Origin: Acanthoscelides obtectus
Lineage: Eukaryota > Arthropoda > Insecta > Coleoptera > Chrysomelidae
Length of the DNA stretch: 64,000 nt
Direction: 5' to 3'
Assembly (NCBI GenBank): GCA_963669975.1
Contig: CAVLJG010000004.1
Location: 78,843,041-78,907,040 of the forward strand
Shown piece by piece: positions 23,441 through 33,917 of the stretch. Both the position numbers and the translations under genes were made by a program. Position 1 is the stretch's first letter, and each line of letters starts with the position of its first letter. The notes beneath the pieces are model-generated. The model was not told where the DNA came from, made no database searches, and worked only from the letters and a program-made list of their open reading frames with translations.

Positions 23441-25209
23441 CAGGGTGTTCGAAAAATAGACGGAGACATTTTAGAGGGTGATTCCCAACAAACAATTATC
23501 ACTTCTATTAGAGTTGCAAGAACGACCATACAGTCTTCCTCACAGAGCATTGTATGCTGTAAGAACATTGGCCAAACGCTCTTAAAACAGCTATACCTAC
23601 AAGCGGAATGGGCACACCTAATAGGACACTTCAGTCATTTAAGAGGCTGTATAAGGGCTGCAGATAACAGTTATAGAACAAAAGTGTAAACCTCTTGCAG
23701 CCACTATAGAACATTTGCTCAGTGCAAGATTCAGTTTTTGTCAACTATACAACTATTCTGTTATTTTATTTGATTCATATTTTAATAATGATTAAAAGTA
23801 TGTTTAGATTTTTAAGATCAAAACCTGAACTTATCTGCGTTAAATCTTCCACAAATCCTATATTTAGACACAATTACACTAATGTTTATCACTTTATATC
23901 TGTAATGTTGAACTGAAACATAATTAATTAATTTTCAATAGAAGAATATATTTTTCCCCAATATGGCGGGTGGTTATGTATAATCATGGCATGGCGCATG
24001 TTGCCTTTGGTTTATTAGAATATTTTGGTGTTGTTTGCAAGTGTTATACAAAAATTTGACAAATCTCGGAAATGAAATACGGACAGAGTCGAATGATTTA
24101 CCCAGAATTTGTACCAGATCTATATCTCCTGTTTATACAGTTGATAAAACCTCTAAAACCAATATGCATGTCTTAAAATATTGGTTATGGCATTTTAACT
24201 AAAAAGATGTCAGCAGAAAGTTAGGTTATGGTAAAGTTGTATACCAACATATTTAGCAACAAATGTATGCCGAGCACAGCAATTTTGTACTATAAAAGTT
24301 GTAATATTGTTGCAGCTGTACAGCCTTTAACAGTTACTAAACGACAGTTGTATATGTGCTTCTGTTAGGAGCAATTTGTTGGCTAAAGTAGTAAATGTCC
24401 ACACCAAAACAACAAGGCTCGGGTTTGTTTTATAAACGTTACCATGTATGCCACATCACAACTATTTTGACTATCGCGCAAACATGTATAAAATAGTTCT
24501 ATAAACGTTTATGCAACCGTTCAAAATTTGTCCTATAAGGAGTTGTATAACTATGCTATAAGAATATTTTATACACCTCATTTTAGAGCAAATATGCTGC
24601 AGAAAGCAAATTTGCATTCCACACAACATTAAGCCAGCAACTTGATAGTCTGGCAACAACAATAGAGAGCTTTTACGGCTGAACAGTTCTGTTACCAACT
24701 TATTATAGCACTACTTTGCTAGTTGGGTTCCTTGTTAAAAAAATATGAAAAAGTTTCTAAAAACATGGGTTCCGAAATGAAGAGTTTTCAAGGTACAGGG
24801 CGATAAATTTAGAAAAAATGTTTTAGTAGTGTACTTTATGTCATGGTATCTATTGGAAAAGTTGCAATAACACTCTTTCCTGAAAAATTTTCCGACTTTT
24901 CTTTTTCCAAGGCACTTGTGATTTTTTTAGCAAAAATTAATACACCAATTTTGTCTAACAAATATTAAAGTTTCAAAAATGGCAGTGGCGTACATTTTTT
25001 TGTCAATAATACTAGCTAAGTTGCCCCCCGGGACCATACTGGATCTGATAATTCCAGTTTATTTAGGGCCAAATTCGCCTCTTGATACAACAAATAATAT
25101 TGCCAAATTTTAACAGAAATTTTTTTAATCTATCACCCAGTACCTTGAAACTCTGCATTTCCAGACCGATGTTTATAGAAATATCTCCATCTATTTTTCG
25201 AACATCCAG
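23441..25209. mobile_element. Mariner-type non-autonomous element with nested inverted repeats, family I
   Basis: Outer ends CAGGGTGTTCGAAAAATAGA (23441) and, reversed, CTGGATGTTCGAAAAATAGA (25209) are both flanked by TA. Inside, a second pair of arms (about 24722-24795 and 25141-25205, sharing ACATGGG/ACATCGG, GAGTTT and CAAGGTA) encloses a third TA-flanked unit, 24796-25140, whose ends are CAGGGCGATAAATTTAG and CTGGGTGATAGATTAAA. No transposase is present. It looks like related MITEs inserted into, or duplicated within, one another. Confidence 0.6.
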
Positions 25210-25429
25210 TATGTACCTTCGAATTTGAAAAATGGGAGAGATAAAAAGACAAAATCCCTAGTTACAACTAACAGGTGAGAAAATAGTCTTCATGCAGGCA
25301 TGCTCATGAAACGTGAAATGTTATTACATTTTATTTTACGATGTCAAGTAGTAAATAGAACCCAGCTCATAGATGTGAAGCGTTACGAAAATATGTTTAG
25401 TATCTGATGCGTCATTCCTAATTTGTCTG

Positions 25430-25681
25430 TGATGTGGCTTAATTATACACAACGCGGGCGCAGCGCTGATTTCCCGTAATGCTTCTCAATATATTTGAAA
25501 ACGCGAAACACCAGGAAAGTCGTAATTTATAACATTGGATTCCACTTCCGTTCAGAGAGCATAACACAAATAACCCGTCTGGTACATCTGTTAGATACTA
25601 ACACTTCATGGGCAGCATATTCAGTGATAACCTTCTTACATAGCAAATATCACTGATTTTATACCGATACAAACAAATACC
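25430..25681 (+). repeat. Dispersed repeat family K, copy 1
   Basis: Shares ACACAACGCGG, GATTTCCCGTAAT, GGCAGCATATTCAGT and AAATATCACTGATTTTATAC in order with 62525-62726, and the reverse complement of the same blocks with 40203-40428. No coding potential or terminal repeats were recognised. Confidence 0.75.
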
Positions 25682-25854
25682 ATACAATAAGTTGCCATCA
25701 ATACTAAAAGATATATTAGATGCCTAAATAGGTTCAAGAAAGCGCTCAGGAATCTGTTAATAGAAAAATGCTACTACTCAATACCTAAGTTCCTTTCAGC
25801 GTAAGAGTGATGCACCTAAAGTTAAATAGGAAGCTAGAGCTGTATATATATTTT

Positions 25855-26190
25855 TAGCGTTATGGCACTTATACATATATGCGTACCTTTTATTTTTTCT
25901 ATTGTTATTCTACTTACTTCTTATACATCTTGTTCCGTTTAGTTTTTGTATCTGCTTGTATGGTGTATCTTTTCGTTTCGTGCGCGGATGCGTCCTTTGT
26001 CCTTGTTCCACTAATTGTGATTATTTACCATTTTAACCGCTGCTTTTTCTACAAATTTATGTACTTATACTTAACATATTTTTAAATTTTTATAGATAAT
26101 AATGTACTTATAGAGATATGTCTGACGAGTCTTATATCATACCTATGATCCGAAGTCAATAAAGCATCTATCTACCTATCTATCCATCAA
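25855..26190 (+). repeat. Possible non-LTR element 3' tail
   Basis: T-rich sequence ending in CAATAAAG (26158) and a degenerate TATC/TACC run (CATCTATCTACCTATC), the arrangement of a polyadenylation signal plus microsatellite tail in some LINEs. The overlapping 68-codon frame is Phe/Tyr-rich and not convincing. No RT is attached. Confidence 0.3.
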
Positions 26191-26859
26191 TCATCCAGGG
26201 GTACGTTTGTAGGTCACTTGGCGATGTAATACCGTACAGAGTAATGGAATGTAGATTGACAGGTAAAATTCTACTCTGGAATACTGCGAAACTTTATTAT
26301 TAGAATGTCTAAATTATTAGTCATATATTGACACTTTATGACAGCCGACTAATGTATAATCACGTTTTCTGCGACCATTATAATTACTGTAAGAAACCCT
26401 AGTGATACGAGGTCGCATTTGTCATGAAAAACATGTAATTTGCCAATTTTGAACAATGTTTGATAACCAAATAAAATAAACGAACAATGAATCATGAGAA
26501 CGACAAGTGACAGAACTTGTTTTCAAGGTTTTTAGCACACTATTGACGTTCCAGAAAGCTTACTTTGTTCTATTTCCTAACACATGTAACAGGTACCTCA
26601 AACAAAACTGTAATAATTCACGAAGACTACACTATGTCAACATTCTGCGACGAACAAGGCATCTTTCCGAACTGACCTGCAGCTTGGTCGTTGGGTAATT
26701 TCTCCACAGATGATGCCATGAGTGTCTCTCACAGCACACAGGGAGCAAACGCGGAATAAGCTATTGGCACATCAGCAGCTAGTTGACATTTTGTGGATTT
26801 TTTTTGACATTATATAGGATTTTTACGTTATAACTTTGCCGGATCGAATCTCTACAGCA
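26191..26859. other. No recognised feature
   Basis: Unassigned AT-rich sequence immediately left of the Transib element. Its last five bases, CAGCA, are the target duplication of that element. Confidence 0.35.
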
Positions 26860-26912
26860 CACAGTGTTTCGATCAGTACAAGATAGCTGGACAAAATTAT
26901 TTAACTGAACTT
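26860..26912 (+). repeat. Transib left terminal inverted repeat, RSS-like
   Basis: Heptamer CACAGTG is identical to the consensus V(D)J recombination signal heptamer. After 24 bp comes ACAAAATTA, A-rich like the signal nonamer (ACAAAAACC). Confidence 0.85.
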
Positions 26913-27143
26913 AATGTTTTTAATGATTTTATTAATTATTCTCATAAGCATTTTAATCATTGTAAAGTTAAAGCGTAGAGTTTTTGGTTCATTTAAGTGG
27001 TCTTATTAAAAATAAATTTATTGGTTAAATATGTAAAAAAATATACGGTACACTTTATATACCAAATGTAAACTACTACTATAGTTATTAACCTAATTAT
27101 AATTACAATAACTTTAACTAACTACGTACTAACTAGTTCCTAG

Positions 27144-29180
27144 CTAATCATCATCATCGCTAAACTCCTCTTCTGAGGAATCATTTTCAATGTAGTCTAA
27201 TAAGTGAACATCACTATCGCGAGTCCTAATATTTCTATCTAAATTTGTAGATGGTGGTAACAGTAAATCTAAAACTTCCGAAGGCAGATTACCATTATTT
27301 ATTTTTTTTGGTAACTTCTCTGAGGCTGTTAATTACACGGCCAGATGTTATCAATAACATATTTAGTAAATCTCTATTCGTGGCAATGCGAGATCGCTTC
27401 CGCGTATTATGTTCTCGGAATCTCCTGACATCTCTATTGCGGGCTTCCTGTGCTTCTTCGGAAAGCTGCCCGATTGGCAGGAGAGCCGATTGTAAAATAT
27501 CGGTACCATGCATGAAAATTTTGTGTACAGTAGCAGGTATGTAATACCATGGATAGAGACTTAAATACAGTTTTCTTACGTTAGTTTTACAAATTTGTCT
27601 ATATTTATGTCATAGCCAGATGATAAAGCTCTAAGTGAGGTGTCAAACTTTTTGATAAGGCTCACATCTAGCCCTGTAATCTCTGCACTCAACTCGGGTT
27701 TTCCAAAAAAAATACGAGCAGTATTTCCGTCATTTGTGTTGCCAAACCCTGGCTTTGGTTTCTCTACAATTAAACCCATCTCGTCCTTAAATCGATTCTG
27801 AATCGTAATAGAACGTTGTTTTACATTAGTTTTATCAACCGAATCTCGTAATTGCAATTTTTTCACTTCAAGACGATAACATGTGAAGCAAATATTCGAA
27901 AGCATGAATCCAGGCGTATAGTGTAAATAAACCAAAACCTAGGTTATATCTATTCGCAACAAACTCCCTTGAATCATCATTCATTAGTTTTGGGGTGGGT
28001 CCACAGATGTAGCATTTTTGTGCTGAGGAAGTTTCTGTTACAGCATTGCACACTTTTCCATCAATCATCGTGGAAAGTAATTCATGCGTTACAGATATAA
28101 CATTGCCATTAATACTAGACATTGTCGGCAACAACCCGTTTAATCCCGCGAATACTTTATTTGTCTCAGATACAGTAGTCAGTAGTTTCTTTCGAGAAAA
28201 TAAATTTAATGGGACGACAAATCATACTCGTAGTAGAGGATGATCAAGGGTTCTGCCAGGCAATGTTATTGAAGCGGTATGATTGAAAAAACAAACAAAA
28301 ATTCATCAGTTTCATCACTATTGGTGAATTTTTGTTTGTATGTGCTGTGGCCAGAACTTCACCCCATTTGCTGATAAGAGTGAACGATACGGCAGGATCC
28401 AAATAATTGTTTAAAACTTCACCGTGAGCAGTAACTAAACGTTCAACCGTTTTATCTAAAATCGCTTGAAGTTTGATTTCTGCACGAATCTCACACACAA
28501 CAATTTGATTCTCGGGAGGATAACATGAAGTGTTAGCTTTCCGAATACTATAAAATGATCGAAATACCTGATGTCCAGCCTTAATACACCACTTTCGAGT
28601 CTGTTTATAAGAATAACTGGTTGACTTTGAGTTATCATAATATGCTAGAGCGTCTTCCTAGGTTAAACACCTTTGGTTGGTGCAGTCATTGGACATTACA
28701 CATTTCTTCATCTCCTTGCATATTACCAAAATTTCACTAGCGTTCTTAACTACTGTAGCCAAGCCTCTGTAACCAGAAAGTTGTGCTGATATTTCCGCGG
28801 CAGAGTTTAATTCGGATGTACTCCGCGAAGCCACTAGGTCTTCAACTCGTCTCTTTTCCGTTTTGTGGGTTGATTCGGCGATTTATTTTCGCGGTCTTCC
28901 AAGTGCAGTAGAGCTTCCAGATAGAAATGGTTGCGAATAATAAAGAGAAATATTAAAGCGTAGATCGCCAGTCATCCATTCCGAATTTTTCAACAGAAAG
29001 CGTTCTTGATTCTTTCCACAATTCGAAAATTTCTGGGATAGTTTTGACGAAAATCTACAGATAGAGTTTTTTGTTTCCCTCAATGAAGCCTCGGTGATAC
29101 CCAGAAAGTCATATTTTGTGGATAAAAGTTGGTATAACTTGCTGTTCTGGTCCCCTCTTTTGATGTTTCAGCCATTCCTC
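27144..29180 (-). pseudogene. Transib transposase (RAG1-core-like), inactivated
   Basis: Minus-strand segments in order: N-terminus (YDFLGITEAS, GRPRK, about 29140-28883), then the same frame with two stops to CYPPENQIVVCEIRAEIKLQ and LISKWG (about 28360). The family continues with an FDG that carries the first catalytic Asp. Here about 7 bases appear missing, and SSGHSTYKQKF follows in a new frame. IDGKVCNAVTET (second catalytic Asp, about 28050) and the zinc-finger pair CYIC follow, then FGLFTLYAWIHAFEYLLH, GFGNTNDGNTARIFF, GLDVSLIKKF and, one frame on, LYPWYYIPATVHKI and GQLSEEAQEARNRD with the catalytic Glu (about 27440), matching the RAG1 C-terminal block. After another stop the acidic tail SSEEEFSDDDD ends at a TAG, 27144-27146. 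About 670 codons in all, the usual Transib size. At least three stops and several shifts make it dead. Confidence 0.92.
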
Positions 29181-29673
29181 TAAAAACTCCATTTTCGAAA
29201 TAGTGTAGACGTAAACTGGAAAACGATAGAAAAAATTAGTTTTAGAAACACATGCAGCTAAAATCTATTATATTTTAAGAGTAGGAAGTAACAGCTATGA
29301 CATAAATGAATCTTAGCCCGGGGGCACACGGGGGCATATAATTTCCTCAATTATAAAATAAAAAAATTAATAAAAAATCAATACTTTTCCAAAATTAGGA
29401 ACTACTGAGGTGGACCTAATATAGTTATTTATTAACATTAAGCAGTGCTTACCTTTAACCACAGAATCCATCGCTATGGTATATATTCTGTCCGGGAACA
29501 ACAACCACTATAATAATATTGTCGCACGAAGTACAAAATCAGGAATAAATCTTACAATAACTCCTCAACTGATGTTGATATTAATTCTTATCATTTAAGT
29601 AATTCAAAGCAAAATAATGACTGAAATCACAACTATTGGAGTGACGTCTGTCAATATTTAATGTCACTTCGCC

Positions 29674-29726
29674 CCAATTCGTTAATAACTTTTGACCAGC
29701 CAACTTGATGCTATCGAAACACTGTG
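29674..29726 (-). repeat. Transib right terminal inverted repeat, RSS-like
   Basis: Read on the minus strand it starts CACAGTG, then a 24-bp spacer and TCAAAAGTT. This is the transposase 5' side of the element. Confidence 0.85.
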
Positions 29727-29731
29727 CAGCA

Positions 29732-30390
29732 CCTCAAAATCAAAAATGTCAAGTATCCATGAACAACTGTCAGCTGAAAAGCACCTGTCATTCGCGCGTA
29801 ATTTCATCAAGGCTTGATTGCTACAATGTAAGAAAGATGTTACAAAAGTGGATGGTAAATATGAAATTCCAGCACACATTAAATTCTTTGATAATCTTGG
29901 ATGATCACCTACCACTTTTTAATTTTCAACAATATCACCTTTTATGAATATAACAATTCATTTACCAGGCTACGTACGAAGTAAACGCTAATATAACCAC
30001 CGGTATGAAATTTGCATGTTATTACACGAGCAAAGAAATCGTTCACTTCTGCATAACGCCATACCGTGCCCCATCAATCACAGCTACTTCCTTTTTGATG
30101 AACGCTGCGCTTGACAAACAGCTCGCCAGCCATTTTATAAATAATAAAGGAGAAATACTTCATGCATATACCCATACTATCCATTGGTGCCATTCCACGC
30201 CACGCCGCGACAACGGTACGAGACAGCGACACGCGCAATCAAGAAAAAAGTGTCTCTACTAGTTCCTATCAACTGATTACTGCCAAGCAAGAAACCTCCA
30301 GCCACTGAACTCGTATCAATATATGGAAATAAAACAATACAGTTCCATCATTTTTCAAGAAAAACTGCCCCAAAAGTTCATACTGCACAT
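29732..30390. other. No recognised gene between Transib and hAT-like element
   Basis: Open frames at 29705-29947 and 30005-30262 have no identifiable motifs; the first partly overlaps the Transib end. The last eight bases, CTGCACAT, are the duplicated target of the next element. Confidence 0.35.
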
Positions 30391-31095
30391 CACTGGCGGA
30401 CTGGCGGATTTAGGGGGGGGGGGGGCGGAGGATGCGCCCCCCCTAGACGTCTGATACTTGCTTTTGTAATCTATCACCATTGTGTAACTCTCTGACACAT
30501 CATGGTGACAGAGGCTTACTATCTTACTATCCATAAGTTATAGCCATAGGAACTTAGCATTGCGATTTTTTGGCAGCCTTTTGGTATTCCAAACGCTGTC
30601 GCCTTTGACATCAAAATTCATACGATGTATACGCATATACACGAGTATTTTGACTTGTGACAAACCTCAGTCTGAGTAATATACTACCTATACAGATTGC
30701 ACTTGAAAAGAGTGATTTATGTTCTGGTTGTTGCTCAATAGTAATTTGAAAAGTGTGTAAAGCTTGAGCTATAGATGATCTATCTATAGACATTCTTCTT
30801 TGTCTCGTCTAGCGTCCCTACGATAATGTAAATTTTCGCCATCAAAAACATTGTCTTGTGTGGAATGCACTGGGATATGGCTCGAGGTCCCTCAGAATGT
30901 TTTTTATTTTTTTTCGGTTAACAGAGCAATGAAGTTTTTTATGTTACGTATATAATCTTTAATATCATTACACTAGTTAATTATTTTGTTCTCATATAAT
31001 AAAATATGGCCTTTCTGGATTTCTGAGCATTTTCCATTACCCAAATATTGTTTGCTCCACCCCCCCACCTGGACGAAATCCTAAATCCGCCCTTG
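30391..31095. mobile_element. hAT-like non-autonomous element with 8-bp target duplication
   Basis: CTGCACAT occurs immediately before 30391 (30383-30390) and immediately after 31095 (31096-31103). The ends are CACTGGCGGACTGGCGGATT and, reversed, CAAGGGCGGATTTAGGATTT, alike over GGCGGATTTAGG. An 8-bp duplication and a CA...GGCGG start are typical of hAT elements. A poly-G run of about 12 follows the left end, matched by a C run near the right end. No transposase is present. Confidence 0.8.
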
Positions 31096-31103
31096 CTGCA
31101 CAT

Positions 31104-31799
31104 TCTGAAGTTTAAAATTAAACATTTCTCAGTGACGCAGACTGAAATGAAATCAAGCTCAGGCATGCATAGATAGTGATCCAAACGTAGAAATAAGGTT
31201 TAGAACTTGTTACCGACACTGCGATGACCTTGAGTTTTGCCCTACTTTTAATAACGGAGACTTTGTGTAAACATTATTTTGACCTTGAATATACTGGCCA
31301 CGGTCAACTTGAAAAACTCTTATTTTCTTAGATTCCGGGAATGTTTCCAAGATAAACCGTAAATACAAACCTAAAGAAAACATGTGCTTTTTATCTTAGC
31401 TGTTCTCTCGTGACTTTGAAAACGACCCTGATCTGTATGGTCCAATCAAGAAGAATTTTTTGACTAGTATCCCCTTCTCTTGTCCACGGAAATTTAGCAC
31501 AATGGGACATTTCGACATGAGTTTTGCTGAAAATTGTTTTGACCTTGATTGTCCTTATCAAGGCTACCTTTGAAATACACTCCTTTGGAAAGAATTCAGA
31601 GATATTTGTGAAAATATAGTAAGAATAAAGACCTAAAGGAAACATTGACATAAGACCTTTTCCCTGGATTTTTACTGGTGACCTTGAAACTTATCCCTTC
31701 CATGGCCATGATAGTCGAATCAACGTTGATAAATTTTTTTTGTGAATACCCTACACTTTTGATCCTGGACACGGATAGAGCAGATTGCGGGTGGTTGTT
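31104..31799. other. No recognised feature
   Basis: Sequence with recurrent GACCTTGA words (31223, 31281, 31550, 31680) at irregular intervals, possibly an eroded repeat. No supported coding region. Confidence 0.3.
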
Positions 31800-32015
31800 T
31801 CTTGTCATTCGTTGTGGGATCCGTTTCTTGATATTCCTTGTCTTTTTTGTCGCTTCTTGGCATATCTTGTAGTTTTTTTGTTATTTCTTGTTGTCTTGTT
31901 GATGCTAAAAGTCGTTACTTGCTATATCGTCGTGCTTGTTATCGGTTTTTGTCGTTTGTCATAGTTTCTTGTCATTTTTGTAGTTTTCTGTCGTTTATTG
32001 TCGTTCTATATAGGC
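31800..32015 (+). repeat. Degenerate TTGTCGTTT-type tandem repeat
   Basis: Variants of TTGTCNTTT(C)TTG recur every 8-14 bases across about 200 bp (CTTGTCATTCG, CTTGTCTTTTTTGTCGCTTC, TTGTCGTTTGTCATAG, GTCGTTTATTGTCG). It is an eroded short-period satellite. Apparent open frames here are by-products. Confidence 0.55.
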
Positions 32016-32648
32016 GCTTTTCATAATTTTATCACCAAACACCATAGAATTTACTGACTGTTATCTACATCATTGCATCATTAAAATGCAGCTGTCAAAG
32101 TGGTAAATTGAAGTTTCAATAAATTAAGGCTCAGCTACGGAAAATAGAAATTTAATCAATATGTCATGTTTGATGGAGGTGTAACCTTTCGTGACTGGTC
32201 TTTATGTATTATGCAAATGCATGTTGGGTAGATATTTGACTTTCCCATGGATATGTAGTGATAGGCGATTAAGAATTGAAGAGTGGGAGGTCGCGGCCGC
32301 ATGCTTAATCACTGAAGCAGGGCTTCTGGGAGCAAATGCCCTTGTGATAATTGAAGAGCGGAAGGTGGGATACGGCGAGAGAGGCATACGTCTCACAACT
32401 CAGATCTAGCAAGGTAACTTTTAGACCAAGATACAGCAATACATACTATTTCCTTGAAAAAAGGATTCCAGGCTTGGGTGTCTAGAGGGAGAGCCACTGA
32501 CTGTGATCCAACACAATATAGTTCAATCAAATGACTGTTCTAGATGTTACAATTTTTCTTACTAGTGTAACTTCTATCGAGGCACACAAAATGCCAATTG
32601 CATTTTCTTTCAGTCATGTTTATTACGCTACGTGGATGTTTTGAGATG
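32016..32648. other. No recognised feature
   Basis: Open frames at 32191-32409 on both strands are mirror shadows with no known motif. Confidence 0.3.
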
Positions 32649-33061
32649 GTCTGCGCCACCGAGAGCACTCAAACTCGCACCATAACCCCTCAGCTACAGC
32701 TTGTCTGAATGTATCGGCTCTGCCTTGAGCTTACAGCAGAAAGCAGCGCAGGCTACGAGTTGAACTGGCATGACGTTGCCAGAAAAACACATCAATTTAC
32801 GTTGCGGGCTTCGAAGGACAAAACTTCACGCAACACAAAATTACTGATATCGCTTGATTGCAAGGTAACATGGAATTGTCTCACAAAGCTAAAATTCATA
32901 ACCGCTTACTGAAAAACTTGTCCGTGATTTGTCTTTTCCTTGGAGAGCTTGCCTTTGGACAATCTGGAGCTGAGCGGTTGTATCGAGGGTGGCCAGAGGT
33001 GTACGAGTGTACCCAGGCAGCGCGTAGCGGAGCGAGGTTAAGTGCACTCCGTGGCGCAGAC
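32649..33061 (-). mobile_element. MITE with GTCTGCGCC ends, family J copy 2
   Basis: GTCTGCGCCACCGAGAGCAC (32649) pairs with GTGCACTCCGTGGCGCAGAC ending at 33061. Reversed, it matches the 16583-16928 copy, including CGCTGCC near one end, CGTAAATTGATG, TTTCTGCTG and CGATACATTCAGACAAGCTG. The internal similarity and opposite orientation show one mobile family. No coding region. Confidence 0.75.
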
Positions 33062-33917
33062 GGTCTCTTACGCGTAGGTATTGACTTACCCTTGTACTTA
33101 TAGAAATGTGTGTCTGAACTATGCTTCGTTATCGTACTTCTTGTCTGTGATTACCGCACTGAACCCTCTTTATGATTCTTAAAATACTTAACTATCTTTA
33201 TGGGAAGCATCAGCTATCAGAATCCACGCCATGGGACATAAAAAGCGGTATTTTCCAGTATGGAATGCCGGAAAAACATGCATATATCGCTCGGCAGCTC
33301 AGCATTGGTAGTAGTTCAGCAGGAATCCAGGTCGAATCGCAGCAGAGAACAATTTTCCGAGCGATGGAATCTTAATATGCAATTAGAACGAGGGTGTGCA
33401 ACCGAGATGAAAATTTTGTTTGGAGATGACAGCTGAGAGAAAGGAGACGCTAGAGAGGGTTGTCTGCTCGAGGATGTTGTCGAACGCTACTACCAATATC
33501 GATTCATTATAAAAACATGGGTATATCTATAACCACAGTAAGAACGGCATAGCATACTCGTATTGTTACAGTTCGATGCTTTGCGTCATCCAAATTTTGC
33601 AGCTGTGCCGCTGGAATTTTGTGCAGATCTCGATAACCAGAGATATGAGCATTAACAAAAACACATTTTTTTTTAAAAAACAAGCGTTCAGAAGCTCCCA
33701 ATAAAAAAAGAACTAAGAAATGTTCATAAAGCCCCATCGTCTCGAGGTGCAAATATGAACGCGAAGTTCAAGGTTAGATATAGGGTTACCACTGAAGTCC
33801 TAAAACAGTTGCTGAACAAGAAATATTTCATTAATAGTACTGCTAAGCTTCCAGGAGTTTTCCCTAGCCTCGCGCCTTCGACATTTAGTGGTAACCCTGA
33901 TCTTACGTTTTCATATA
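33062..33917. other. No recognised feature
   Basis: Open frames (plus 33172-33375, minus 33752-33507) have no recognisable motifs. Confidence 0.3.

Larger units (their letters stand above)
26860..29726 (-). mobile_element. Transib element, complete ends, 5-bp target duplication
   Basis: The left end reads CACAGTGTTTCGATCAG and the right end, reversed, CACAGTGTTTCGATAGC. The arms stay alignable for about 50 bp (ACAAGATAGCTGGACAAAA versus TCAAGTTGGCTGGTCAAAA). Directly outside both ends is CAGCA (26855-26859 and 29727-29731), a perfect 5-bp duplication, the size known for Transib. Length is 2867 bp, close to known autonomous Transibs. The transposase is on the minus strand and fills most of the element. 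Confidence 0.95.

Noticed and set aside
25879..26085. Membrane-protein-like 68-codon frame
   Set aside because: Phe/Tyr/Ile content reflects T-rich DNA; it overlaps a probable retroelement tail.
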